Below are positions 35,167 to 44,008 of a DNA stretch of 62,323 nucleotides, piece after piece. The notes beneath the pieces are model-generated. The model saw only the letters and a list, made by a program, of their open reading frames with translations. It searched no databases and had not been told where the DNA came from. Source of the stretch: Tropicimonas sp047971885 (lineage in GTDB: Bacteria > Pseudomonadota > Alphaproteobacteria > Rhodobacterales > Rhodobacteraceae); assembly GCF_047971885.1 (NCBI RefSeq), contig NZ_JBKEAE010000080.1, positions 1 through 62,323 of the forward strand, in the 5' to 3' direction. The position numbers and the translations under genes were made by a program. Numbering within the stretch: position 1 is the stretch's first letter; every line of letters begins with the position of its first letter.

Positions 35167-36477
35167 ATGGCCCAGACCCAGCTTCCAGACCACCCGATGC
35201 GCTATGCGCTTGCCAACGAGCTTCACGCCCGGCCCTTTCCCGTGCTGCAGGCGCCCTGCCGGGCGATGTTCGTCGCCATCGAGAAGCGCGGCACGACGAC
35301 GGAACACGACCGACTGGAGTGTTCCGCCCATCTCGCCGCGCTTCTGGACCGGTATGGCGCGCCCCGTCCGGCGCCCGGGGTGGACCAGTACTCCGGCAGC
35401 CTGGGGCGCGGTTTCCTGAAATGGGAGATGCATACCGAATTCGTCACCTACACGATTTTTGCCGCCGAGCCGCACGGCGAGCCGTTCTCGCCCGATCTCT
35501 TCAGCCTCTTTCCGCGCGACTGGCTGGCCGGGGCGCCGGGGCGGATCGTCACCGCCTGCATGGTCGATGTGGAAACCGTCGCGCCGGACGAGCGGGAAGA
35601 CTACATGAACCGGCACTTCCCCGGCTGGTTCGTGCCCGAGAGCCTGGCTGTCAGCGTGGTGAGCGACGACAGTGCGGTCGTTGCGGGCGATTTCCGGATC
35701 GACGAGCACGGCCATGTGCGCTTCGCGATCCTGGCGCATCCGGAAGCCACCAGCAGCCGGCTTGGCCGGATCGTGCAGCGCGTTCTGGAGATCGAAACCT
35801 ACAAGAGCATGGCGATGCTTTCCCTGCCGACCGCCCGGGAGGTGTCGCGGACGGTCGCGCGGCTGGATCGCGAACTGGCCGAAAACGCCGCCGGCATGGC
35901 GCAGGAAAGCAACGAGGCGGCGCAGGTGCTGCACCGGCTTCTGGCCATGACCGCCGAGATCGAGGCGCTTTCCTCGGCCACCGCCTTCCGCTTCGGCGCC
36001 TTCGAGGCATATGAGGCAATCGTCACGCACCGGATCGCGGCGCTCCGCGAGAGACGGGTCGCCGACCAGCAATTGCTGGGCGAGTTCATGATGCGCCGGT
36101 TCGATCCGGCCATGCGGACATGCCGCTCGGCCAAGGGGCGGCTGGCGGAACTTTCGGGCCGGGCCGAGCGGGCGGCCAATCTTCTGCGCACCCGGGTCGA
36201 TGTCTCCAACCAGGAGCAGAACGTGCAGATCCTGAAGGCGATGGACCGGCGGGCGGCGCTGCAACTCCGCCTGCAGGAAACGGTCGAGGGGCTTTCGGTT
36301 GTTGCGATCAGCTACTACGCGGTCAATCTCGCCGCCGGATTGTTCGGGCCGCTGGGTTACGGGCTCGGCCTCGACAAGACGGATATGGTGGCGCTCCTCA
36401 CCATCCCGGTGGTGGCCGCGGTCTGGTTCGGGCTCCGCCGGCTCAAGCACCGCATGGAGGGAGGGGAGGGGGACTAG
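35167..36477 (+). CDS. DUF3422 family membrane-anchored protein
   Basis: A 436-residue protein of the DUF3422 family, common in alphaproteobacteria and of unknown function. It begins with the family signature HPMRYALANELHARPFP and has the middle motif FLKWEMHTEFVTYTIF. A long helical coiled-coil part follows (about 225-385). Two C-terminal hydrophobic helices (about 377-397 and 405-422) would anchor it in the inner membrane. It stands alone, with no obvious link to polysaccharide genes; it is more usual on a chromosome. Confidence 0.88.
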   Translation: MAQTQLPDHPMRYALANELHARPFPVLQAPCRAMFVAIEKRGTTTEHDRLECSAHLAALLDRYGAPRPAPGVDQYSGSLGRGFLKWEMHTEFVTYTIFAAEPHGEPFSPDLFSLFPRDWLAGAPGRIVTACMVDVETVAPDEREDYMNRHFPGWFVPESLAVSVVSDDSAVVAGDFRIDEHGHVRFAILAHPEATSSRLGRIVQRVLEIETYKSMAMLSLPTAREVSRTVARLDRELAENAAGMAQESNEAAQVLHRLLAMTAEIEALSSATAFRFGAFEAYEAIVTHRIAALRERRVADQQLLGEFMMRRFDPAMRTCRSAKGRLAELSGRAERAANLLRTRVDVSNQEQNVQILKAMDRRAALQLRLQETVEGLSVVAISYYAVNLAAGLFGPLGYGLGLDKTDMVALLTIPVVAAVWFGLRRLKHRMEGGEGD

Positions 36478-36647
36478 GCGTTCGGCCCCACCGCCCGGCC
36501 GACCGGGCCGTCGATCAATCCGCCTGCTTTCGCGCCATATCAGCGCACCACTGCCGATGGCTTCGTGAAGTCGGGGTACCCCGTGCGAAACTGCGATTCA
36601 GGAACGCGGCCGCCCGTCGGGCCGCGCTGGTTCAGATGGAGTTTGGT

Positions 36648-37166
36648 ATGGCACTTTCACTTCCCGTCCAGGCCGGCGATCATCGTCAGGGCCCGGCAGA
36701 CGCCCCCGTCGCGCTGGTTGAGTACGGCGATTATCAGTGCCCCTATTGCGGGCAGGCCGATACGGTGGTGAAAGAGGTCCGGCGCCAGTTTGGCGACCGG
36801 CTGTGTTTCGTTTTCCGCAACATGCCGCTGACCAACATGCACCCCATGGCCGAACTGGCCGCCGAGGCCGCCGAAAGCGCGGCGCTTCAGGGCAGGTTCT
36901 GGGAGATGCACGATATCCTCTATGAAAATCAGGAGCGGCTCGGCCCGCAGATGATCGAGGAGGCCGCCGTTCGCCTGGGGCTGGATATCGTCAGGTTCAA
37001 CGACGACGTGAACACGCGCAAGACGCTGGAGCGGGTGCGCCACGATGTCGAGACCGCCATCAAGAGCGGCGTGCAGGGCACCCCGAGCTTTTTTGTCAAT
37101 GGCCAGCCGGTGCAGGACTGGAGCCTTGCCGGCCTGACCCGGGCGATCGAGGCGGCGCTGCGCTGA
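36648..37166 (+). CDS. DsbA-family thioredoxin-fold protein
   Basis: A 172-residue protein with the DsbA/FrnE-type thioredoxin fold. The active site CPYC lies in VEYGDYQCPYCGQAD near residue 31, and the cis-proline is in GVQGTPSFFVNGQP near 146. No signal peptide is visible from this start, so it is probably cytoplasmic. The ATG at 36648 follows GGAG by six bases; an upstream ATG at 36636 is less likely. It lies between the DUF3422 gene and the metal-response pair and may act in thiol or metal stress. Confidence 0.88.
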   Translation: MALSLPVQAGDHRQGPADAPVALVEYGDYQCPYCGQADTVVKEVRRQFGDRLCFVFRNMPLTNMHPMAELAAEAAESAALQGRFWEMHDILYENQERLGPQMIEEAAVRLGLDIVRFNDDVNTRKTLERVRHDVETAIKSGVQGTPSFFVNGQPVQDWSLAGLTRAIEAALR

Positions 37167-37204
37167 ACCCGGGCGAAGGGGAAATGGTGGCTTGATCCCG
37201 CCGC

Positions 37205-37612
37205 TCAGTCCGGGGCGATCGCGTGGAGGATGCGGCAGTCCGAGATCACGCCGCCGCCACTGCATGTGGCCGAGATCCGTCGCAGTTCCCCTGCAAGGGT
37301 CTGCAGATCGGCGATCTTGCCCTCCACCCCGGCGAGATGCGCTGCCGCGATATCGTTCACCTCGGCGCAGGGGCGCCCGGTATCCAGGGAAAGCTCCAGA
37401 AGCTCGCGGATCTGGTCCAGGGAAAACCCCAGATCCCGGCAGCGCCGGATGAACCGCAGGCGCTTCAGGGCGCTGGCGTCATAGGTCCGGTAGTTGCCCG
37501 CGCTGCGGCCCGGCGGCGGCAGAAGGCCGATCTTCTCGTAGTAGCGGATGGTGACCACCTTCGCCCCGGTTCTCCGGGCAAGATCTCCGATTTTCAGATC
37601 GCCGTGTTGCAT
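37205..37612 (-). CDS. MerR-family heavy-metal-responsive regulator
   Basis: A 135-residue regulator. The winged helix at the N-terminus (KIGDLARRTGAKVVTIRYYE, then KIGLLPPPGRSAGNYR) is followed by a dimerisation helix. Cys residues are in GRPCAEVND (near 81) and in the C-terminal TCSGGGVISDCRIL loop. This is the arrangement of the ZntR/CadR/PbrR group that senses Zn, Cd or Pb. It is divergent from the CDF-type transporter and should activate it from the dyad at 37622-37636. Confidence 0.92.
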   Translation of the reverse strand: MQHGDLKIGDLARRTGAKVVTIRYYEKIGLLPPPGRSAGNYRTYDASALKRLRFIRRCRDLGFSLDQIRELLELSLDTGRPCAEVNDIAAAHLAGVEGKIADLQTLAGELRRISATCSGGGVISDCRILHAIAPD

Positions 37613-37615
37613 GGC

Positions 37616-37636
37616 TTGACTCTATAGCAGCTATAG
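37616..37636 (+). promoter_or_regulatory. MerR-type promoter with perfect dyad
   Basis: TTGACT (37616-37621) is a good -35 element, directly followed by CTATAGCAGCTATAG (37622-37636), a perfect 6-bp dyad around CAG. A -10 near 37641 would give the overlong 19-20 bp spacer that MerR-family activators need. It drives the transporter gene at 37679. Confidence 0.8.
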
Positions 37637-37678
37637 ACAGTAGCGGTATCGAAAAACCGGTGAAAGCGAGACCCGCCA

Positions 37679-38323
37679 ATGCCCTGTTGTTCCAGCGATA
37701 CCTGTTCCTCCGGCGTGGCCGCCACCGGCCGTTACCGGTCTGTCCTGTGGGTCGTGCTCGGGATCAATGCAGCCATGTTCCTGATCGAGATCGTTGCCGG
37801 TCTCGCCGTCGGGTCGGCGGCGCTTCAGGCCGATGCGCTCGATTTCCTTGCCGATGCGGCGAATTACGGGATCAGCCTCTTCGTTCTCGGGCTGGGTCTT
37901 CGCTGGCGGGCGGGCGCGGCGCTGATCAAGGGCGCTTCCATGGGGTTCTTCGGGCTCTGGGTGGCGGGCAGCGCGCTCTGGCATGCGCTGCACGGAACGG
38001 TGCCGGGATGGGGCACGATGGGGGTGGTGGGTTCGCTGGCCCTGGTCGCCAACCTCGCCTGTCTTGCCCTTCTTTACGCCTGGCGCGACGGCGATGCGAA
38101 CATGCGTTCCGTATGGATCTGCTCGCGCAACGATTCCATCGCCAATGCCGCGGTTCTGGCTGCGACGCTCGGGGTCTTTGGCACGGGAACCGGCTGGCCC
38201 GACATCGCCGTGGCCACCGTGATGGCCGCGCTGGCGATCCAGGGGGCGGTGGTCATCGTCCGGCAGGCCCTCGGGGAATTTCGCCGGGATCGCCGCCCGG
38301 ATCCGGTGCCGGTCCTGCGGTGA
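37679..38323 (+). CDS. Cation diffusion facilitator-type metal transporter
   Basis: A 214-residue membrane protein with six hydrophobic helices. It begins MPCCSSDTCSSG, a Cys-rich stretch that could bind metal. It contains the CDF-like metal site QADALDFLADAANYGISLF in helix 2 (where a His is often found, it has Gln) and SRNDSIANAAV in helix 5. It lacks the usual cytoplasmic C-terminal domain, as in the short CDF relatives. Likely export of Zn, Cd, Co or Pb, controlled by the divergent MerR-type gene. Confidence 0.88.
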   Translation: MPCCSSDTCSSGVAATGRYRSVLWVVLGINAAMFLIEIVAGLAVGSAALQADALDFLADAANYGISLFVLGLGLRWRAGAALIKGASMGFFGLWVAGSALWHALHGTVPGWGTMGVVGSLALVANLACLALLYAWRDGDANMRSVWICSRNDSIANAAVLAATLGVFGTGTGWPDIAVATVMAALAIQGAVVIVRQALGEFRRDRRPDPVPVLR

Positions 38324-38345
38324 CGGTTGCCGGCCCGGGCTGCCC

Positions 38346-39761
38346 TCAGGCCGCGCGCCAGAACGCCGGGAAGAGAAGCACGTAGACCGTCAGCATTTCG
38401 AGCCGGCCGACATACATCCCGAAGGACAGCAGCCATTTTGCCCCGTCGGGCAGGGTCGAGAAATTTCCCGCCGGGCCGATGACCGGCCCGACCCCGGGGC
38501 CCACGTTGGCGACGGCGGTGATCGCCCCGCTGATCGAGGTGGAAACCCCGAGGTCGAACAGGCTGAGAGCGGCCCCGAGCACCATGATGGTGACCAGGTA
38601 GAAGGTGAAGAAGGTCATCACACCGTCGAGGACATCCTGTTTCAGCGCCTTCTGCTCGTAGCGGGTGGGGAAAATGCCGCTGGGGGAATGGAGCCGGCCC
38701 ATCTGCGACCGGATGCTGCGGACCAGAACGATCCACCGCATCATCTTTGCGCCGCCGGCCGTCGATCCGGTGCAGCCGCCGACGGCAGTCAGGAAGAAGA
38801 AGGCGGTTACCGCGAAGGGCCCCCAGGTCGTGTAATCGGCGGTCGCGTAGCCGGTGGTCGTGACCACCGAGACCACGTTGAAGGCGACGAGGCGCAGCGC
38901 CTCGAAAAACGGTGTCTCGCTTGTCGCGACGCGCCAGAGGGTGAGGCCGAGTATGACGACGGCCAGCATCACCACCAGCCCCTGCACCTGTTCGCTGCGT
39001 ATCACGCCGCGGTTCAGCACCCGGAGGTACCAGGCGAAGGGCAGGGCCCCGGCGAGCATGAAACCGGTTGCCGTCCATTGCAGATAGGCGCTTTCGAACA
39101 GTCCGAAGGACGAATCCGAGGTCGAATATCCCCCCGTCGAGAGCGTGGTGAACGCGTGGACGATGGCCTCGAACCCGGTCATGCCGCCCGAGATGTAGCA
39201 GAAGGCGCAGAGCGCGGTCAGCGCGGCATAGACCCAGATCGTCGCCGAGGCGAACCTGGCGGCACTGGCGAATTCCTTGTCGCCGCGTTCCGAGCTTTCG
39301 GTCCGGAAAAGCTGCATGCCGCCGATCCGCATGATCGGCAGAAGCGCGATACCGGCGACGATGAACCCGACGCCGCCGAACCACTGGAGGATCGCGCGCC
39401 ACAGAAGGATGCCGTGTTCGGTGCTGTCGAGCCCGGTCATGACGGTCGAGCCGGTTGTCGTGATGCCCGACATCGATTCGAAGAAGGCATCGGTGAACGA
39501 CAGATCCCAGACCCACAGGGGCAGCGCACCGGCTGCGGCGGCGGTGATCCACACGCTGCCGGTGAGGGCGAAGGAATGCAGCCGGCGCAGCCGGTGCCGC
39601 CCGGACGAGGATACGAGTGTCAGGCAGGCGCCGATGAAGAAGGTGAGGATGGCGGATTCGATGAAGACGCCGCTGGAATCGGGGAAAAGCGCCGCAGTCA
39701 GGCCCATCAGCGCGCCCATCCCGAGCAACAGCAGCCCGTTGGTGAAGATGACGAAGCTCAT
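38346..39761 (-). CDS. trkH: TrkH-family potassium uptake protein
   Basis: A 471-residue ion-conducting subunit of a Trk-type system. It has about ten to twelve hydrophobic helices and four pore-loop repeats with selectivity residues: SGITTTGSTVMTG, FTTLSTGGYSTSDSS, VSVVTTTGYATADYT and TAVANVGPGVGPVIGPAG. A fold motif FLTAVGGCTGSTAGG lies near 330. No TrkA partner is encoded nearby, so it would have to use a chromosomal one. Its 3' end converges on the CDF gene. Confidence 0.93.
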   Translation of the reverse strand: MSFVIFTNGLLLLGMGALMGLTAALFPDSSGVFIESAILTFFIGACLTLVSSSGRHRLRRLHSFALTGSVWITAAAAGALPLWVWDLSFTDAFFESMSGITTTGSTVMTGLDSTEHGILLWRAILQWFGGVGFIVAGIALLPIMRIGGMQLFRTESSERGDKEFASAARFASATIWVYAALTALCAFCYISGGMTGFEAIVHAFTTLSTGGYSTSDSSFGLFESAYLQWTATGFMLAGALPFAWYLRVLNRGVIRSEQVQGLVVMLAVVILGLTLWRVATSETPFFEALRLVAFNVVSVVTTTGYATADYTTWGPFAVTAFFFLTAVGGCTGSTAGGAKMMRWIVLVRSIRSQMGRLHSPSGIFPTRYEQKALKQDVLDGVMTFFTFYLVTIMVLGAALSLFDLGVSTSISGAITAVANVGPGVGPVIGPAGNFSTLPDGAKWLLSFGMYVGRLEMLTVYVLLFPAFWRAA

Positions 39762-39982
39762 TCTGCGTCCGTTGCGTTATTCACCGGCGGTCACCATCGT
39801 GCAGGCCCTGTTCCGTCCCCGTTCGATATCATACCGCACCGGGCGGGGCATTCTTCCCGGCCCCCGGGCGTGCCGGCGGAGAGCGGCGCGGGGAATTCGG
39901 GTGACGGCTGTATGATCCAGCCATCCGCTACCCTCAAGGGTCGGGCGATGCGTCCCGGCCCGGCCCGCTCCGCTCAGACAAA
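39762..39982. other. Intergenic region upstream of trkH
   Basis: A short gap between trkH and the terminator of the small-protein gene. It must contain the trkH promoter on the minus strand. I see no repeat or open frame worth calling. Confidence 0.4.
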
Positions 39983-40005
39983 GGGGCGGCCCATCGGGCC
40001 GCCCC
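39983..40005 (-). terminator. Intrinsic terminator of the 38-residue small-protein gene
   Basis: GGGGCGGCCC and GGGCCGCCCC form a perfect 10-bp stem with a 3-base loop. On the minus strand it is followed by TTTGTCT. It lies 23 bases after the stop of the small gene at 40029. Confidence 0.85.
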
Positions 40006-40028
40006 TTCGTTTCCGGATCGGATGCCTG

Positions 40029-40145
40029 TCAGCCGCTCTTGCGGCCAAGCTCGATATGAAGCCGCGGGACCGCCCGTGCGTTCTCGTGCACAAGCGCCTG
40101 AAAAAGATCGCGGATCCAGATCAGCGGAGCGATTTTTCGTGCCAT
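40029..40145 (-). CDS. Small protein of 38 residues, unknown function
   Basis: An open frame of 38 codons with a strong AGGAGATGACG ribosome binding site before its ATG and a strong intrinsic terminator just after its stop. Together these argue for a real gene. The peptide begins MARKIAPLIWIRDLFQALVH, a possible amphipathic helix, and ends in ELGRKSG; it is basic and has no cysteine. I recognise no family. It is flanked by trkH and the giant G8-domain gene, with no operon partner. Confidence 0.65.
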   Translation of the reverse strand: MARKIAPLIWIRDLFQALVHENARAVPRLHIELGRKSG

Positions 40146-40402
40146 CGTCATCTCCTGTGTTCATGATGTCGTTAGCGCAAACATATGATGCCGGCGGCGA
40201 ATGAAAACCGCCGAATCCGAAAGGCTGCCTTGCACGGGCGTTATCGCTTCGGTTTCACGCCGGGCATCCTGCACCGGGGAATGCGTTCGGGCCGGGGCGA
40301 GGCGGTATTTTCCGTTTCAGCGAGTATTCCCCGCCCGGCACGGGCGAACCCGGCGGGCCGGAACCCGCCGCACCGCCGCCGGAAAGCCCGGGCCGATTTC
40401 CG
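40146..40402. other. Intergenic region between the small gene and the G8-domain gene
   Basis: About 260 bases. It would hold the promoter of the small gene (minus strand) and the end of the G8-domain transcript. I see no convincing terminator for the latter. Confidence 0.4.
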
Positions 40403-43400
40403 TCACATGAAGTTCAGGGTGTCGGTGCCGAAGGCTTCCAGCAGGAACATCACATCGTTGTAGTCCCGGTCGCCTCCGCCCAGCATGTCCTCGAAACCGA
40501 TTATCGTCTGCGTGTCGTCAGACGTGGCGAAGGTCCGGGCATGCGCGCGATTGTCCGGGTTGAGGCTGAAGTCGAGGCTGTGGAAGACGATCTTGTCGAT
40601 CGCCTCGTCATTCACGGCGAGCCTTATGGTATTGCCATCGTCGATGGATGCCGCTTCCCCCAACCGGTTCACGAAGCTGACGATGTCCGAATCGCCAAGC
40701 GATCTGGCCCAGTTCGCGGCGTCCTGGACGATGAAGAAGCCCAGGGAATGCCCCTTTTCGACATTCTGGATTTCCGTCTGGAGCCCTGTCGTGATCCTGA
40801 CGCTTTCGAAGAGGATCTGTGCATCGACGATCCGCCCCTCCGCGTCGACCTCGTAGCATCCCAGCACATTGTCGTAGCCGGCGGACAGGTTGTATTCCGG
40901 CAGCAGCGTGACCGTGAGCGGGTCGAGATAGTCGCCGCTGCCCTGGCCCGGGTCCGTTCCGCCGTTTCCGTTGCCCCCGCCGTTCCCGGTGTCGCCGCTG
41001 TCCTTTACGGAGACCTGCGCCACCGCGGATGTGAAGTTGCCGAACTTGTCGGTTACCCAGTACTTGAAACTGTCGGTGCCGCTGAATTCCAGATCCGGGC
41101 GGTAGGTGACCGTTCCGTCCCCGTTGTCGACAACCTTGCCGTGCAGGGGCTGGACGATTCCATCGACGACAATCGTATCGCCGTCCGGATCGTGATCGTT
41201 GGCGAGCAGATCGATCACGACGGCGGTGTCGGTTTCCGTGCTGGCGGTCTCGCCGCGTGCCACGGGTGCCAGACTGTCGAGGTCGATGGTTCCGGCGTGG
41301 ACGGCATTCTTGTAGCTGCCATACGGGGATTGCAGCGGAACGTTGGGGTCGATTTTCACCAGATGCCCGAATTTGTGGATCTCGCCGGTCAGACGGTCGC
41401 TGTAGTAGCTTTCGAGCACGAAATAGCGGTTGCCGTCGGAGGCGGTATAGAACCCGTCGGTCTCCAGGATCCTGATCACATGGGCCCTGTCCGCTTCATA
41501 GGAATCGGTGCCCGAGGGCAGGGATATCGCACCCAGGGAATCGATCTTCGTGCCGGATATGACCACCTTGCGCGCATCGGGATCCGGCCAGCCCTCCTTG
41601 TAGGTGAGTGGCTCGTCCAGCAGGATCTCGAAGCGGCCGGGAACCACCCTGGCGGAGCCCGTGACGATCAGATCCTGCGCCGGATCGGATTCGAGGAAAT
41701 CCGTCTGCGCACCGGATATCGACGGGTTGATCACGGCGTAATGCGGATTTTCCGGAGTGGTGCCGATGAACTCGCGGTCCATGTCGATCCCGACCCTGAA
41801 CCCGTCGATCGTGGCATCGATGATCGTGATGTCCGAGGTGTTGACACCCAGGATGATGCCGCGGGCCGCGCCCGTGAACGGAGCGTCCTCGCGCCCGACA
41901 AGGTCGAAGTTTTCGAGGATGTAGTGCGAGGTGTACTCGATCTGGGCGCCGTTCTTCACACTCCACGCGGTAAAGTCCCTGAGATGGGTGTGAATGTCGT
42001 GGCCCTGGTTCGGTTCGGCCTTGACGATGTGCAGCCCCTGGTTGGCGGCGAAGGTCTCGTTGTTGATGAAAGTCAGGATCGGAGCGTCGTCGACATCGAC
42101 GGAATCGCTCAGCCCGAGAGCCTCGGGGAAGTCGAAGACGGCGGAGTCGAACGGGATGTTGCCACCTTCCTTCGGGGTGCGGTGGAACCAGACAAATCCG
42201 TTGTTCACGCTGGCGGCGATGTTGCCTTCCAGTTCGATCATGCGCCCCTGGAGCCAATAGCCGTCACCCGTCTTTCCCAGGTCGAAAGCCGGGTCGCCGG
42301 CATGGTTGGCGACCTTGACGGAATCCCAGCTTATGCCCTGGGCGTAGATGGCGATATTGTCCGACCAGCGGCCGATCTCGTTTCCGGTTTCGGCGACGAA
42401 CCCCGCACCGAAGGTGTTGTACGAGGCGTTGTCGTGCAGGACGGCGTAGGAATCGTGGTGGACATATCCCCATCCCGGGGAACCGAAGACCGCGTTGCCG
42501 ACCAGCATCGCCGGATCGTCCCCGTCATCGTCGACGCCGGCCCGGTGGATATGGACCGAGTAACGCCCCTTGACGTTGGTGTCGTAGGAGATCGTGTCGT
42601 AATCCTCGGCCTCCATCGCGTCGCGCGACTTGTCGGTCCTGCCGAGTTCGTGGAATTCCACATAGCGAACATCCACGTCGTCGTTGTGCATGAACATCAC
42701 GTGACCGCGCTCGTAGACCTCGGCGGTAGCGGGGTCCTCGGTGGCGATGGTGATGTTGCGGCTGTAGTTGGCGACCGAGGTCTTCAGATCGTCGCGCGGC
42801 GCGTCGTGGTCGTATTTCAGCGGCGTATCGAAATAGACCGTGTTGCCGTCGATCCGCGTGATGGTGAGGATCTCGTCCTCCGGCTCGTGGTGGCGGACGG
42901 CCCTGACGCTGTTGTCCCACATGTAGCCGTCGTAATGCGTGCCGGCGAGGACCAGCGTATCCCCGACCTGCCAGTTCTGCGGGATCTCGGAAAGCTCGAT
43001 CGAGGTATCCCCGGCCATCGGGTCGGTCGCGACCTTGAGGTGCGTGGTCTTTTCCAGCCCGTGCATCTCGACCTCGCCCAGGGCGACGATGCCGCGGCTG
43101 AGCAGGCTGGTATCCCAGCTGGTGTCAATCGCGCCGTTGTTGGCGATGACGATATCGATCTGCACGCCCTCCCGAACCGGATCGTCCTGGGTGCCGATGA
43201 TCAGGTGGCTGCCGGAGTTGGTCACCATGGTGTCGACCACCATGCGGCTGTCGGTATCGGTGGCGAAGCGCAGCGTGCCGTCGACCCGGACGGTGAACAG
43301 CCGGGCGTCGGACACCCCGTCATAGGTGACGGTGACGCCTTCGGAGATCACCACCCGCGCGTCATCGCCGGGGATCCTGCCGTCGGCCCAGGTGGCCGGG

Positions 43401-44008
43401 TCGAACCAGGAGCCGTCGGAAACCGCCACATGGGTTGCCGCCGAAAGGGGGACCAGATTGAGCAGGGCCATGTGATGGCCCATGCCCATCCCCATGTCCA
43501 TGTCGCCCATACCGCCGGTGTCGCCCATTTCCGTGCCGGACATGGATGCGGTCATCTCCATCGCCGCATCGGAAGCATCGGTGGACAGGGTGTCCATCGC
43601 GGCCATCGTGTCTGTCGTGGTGACGGTGGTCGTTTGCAGGCTGCCGGAAAAACCGGCGTATACGCCCGGCTCGGCGGCAACCACAGTGTCGTCGGCCGAA
43701 ACGCCGTCGGCGATTTCCACCGCGAACGTCGCCGATTCCGACAGGATGAGCGCCGCCTGTTGTGGCGAAGGTGCGTTCAGGGCATCGCTGCCCTCTGCGG
43801 ATTCTTCCCCTGCCGCTTCACCGGCAAGAACCAGAAGGCTCTCGTCGAGAACCAGCGGTTGTGAGGACGCGGATTTCCCGGTGCCATGGTCCGAAATTTC
43901 CCGTGATGTTGCCGCGGCCATCGGAATCGGGCCGCCGTTCATGGTGGAGTCGGGCGCAAACGCGCCGACAGACGCCATTGCCCCGGTCAGGGCTGAATTG
44001 GATGACAT
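40403..44008 (-). CDS. Giant secreted-type protein: Met-rich segment, G8 domain, beta-helix, cadherin-like and DUF4114 domains
   Basis: A 1201-residue acidic protein. Residues 1-150 are low in order, and 151-180 are rich in Met, ending MDMGMGMGHHM. A G8 domain begins near 196 (SDGSWFDPATWADGRIPGDD). A right-handed beta-helix region follows (about 430-820). Residues about 935-1030 are a cadherin-like/Ig-like repeat (VVIDLLANDHDPDGDTIVVD). The C-terminus is a DUF4114 domain (about 1085-1195) with GFEDMLGGGDRDYNDVMF, a probable calcium site. There is no N-terminal signal peptide, so export may be by type I secretion. G8 proteins bind or cut polysaccharides; a matrix adhesin or polysaccharide-modifying role is likely but inferred. 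Confidence 0.85.
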   Translation of the reverse strand: MSSNSALTGAMASVGAFAPDSTMNGGPIPMAAATSREISDHGTGKSASSQPLVLDESLLVLAGEAAGEESAEGSDALNAPSPQQAALILSESATFAVEIADGVSADDTVVAAEPGVYAGFSGSLQTTTVTTTDTMAAMDTLSTDASDAAMEMTASMSGTEMGDTGGMGDMDMGMGMGHHMALLNLVPLSAATHVAVSDGSWFDPATWADGRIPGDDARVVISEGVTVTYDGVSDARLFTVRVDGTLRFATDTDSRMVVDTMVTNSGSHLIIGTQDDPVREGVQIDIVIANNGAIDTSWDTSLLSRGIVALGEVEMHGLEKTTHLKVATDPMAGDTSIELSEIPQNWQVGDTLVLAGTHYDGYMWDNSVRAVRHHEPEDEILTITRIDGNTVYFDTPLKYDHDAPRDDLKTSVANYSRNITIATEDPATAEVYERGHVMFMHNDDVDVRYVEFHELGRTDKSRDAMEAEDYDTISYDTNVKGRYSVHIHRAGVDDDGDDPAMLVGNAVFGSPGWGYVHHDSYAVLHDNASYNTFGAGFVAETGNEIGRWSDNIAIYAQGISWDSVKVANHAGDPAFDLGKTGDGYWLQGRMIELEGNIAASVNNGFVWFHRTPKEGGNIPFDSAVFDFPEALGLSDSVDVDDAPILTFINNETFAANQGLHIVKAEPNQGHDIHTHLRDFTAWSVKNGAQIEYTSHYILENFDLVGREDAPFTGAARGIILGVNTSDITIIDATIDGFRVGIDMDREFIGTTPENPHYAVINPSISGAQTDFLESDPAQDLIVTGSARVVPGRFEILLDEPLTYKEGWPDPDARKVVISGTKIDSLGAISLPSGTDSYEADRAHVIRILETDGFYTASDGNRYFVLESYYSDRLTGEIHKFGHLVKIDPNVPLQSPYGSYKNAVHAGTIDLDSLAPVARGETASTETDTAVVIDLLANDHDPDGDTIVVDGIVQPLHGKVVDNGDGTVTYRPDLEFSGTDSFKYWVTDKFGNFTSAVAQVSVKDSGDTGNGGGNGNGGTDPGQGSGDYLDPLTVTLLPEYNLSAGYDNVLGCYEVDAEGRIVDAQILFESVRITTGLQTEIQNVEKGHSLGFFIVQDAANWARSLGDSDIVSFVNRLGEAASIDDGNTIRLAVNDEAIDKIVFHSLDFSLNPDNRAHARTFATSDDTQTIIGFEDMLGGGDRDYNDVMFLLEAFGTDTLNFM

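Noticed and set aside
40541..43864. Open frame of about 1100 codons opposite the G8-domain gene
   Set aside because: Mirror image of the acidic codons of the real gene; no signal, motif or ribosome binding site.
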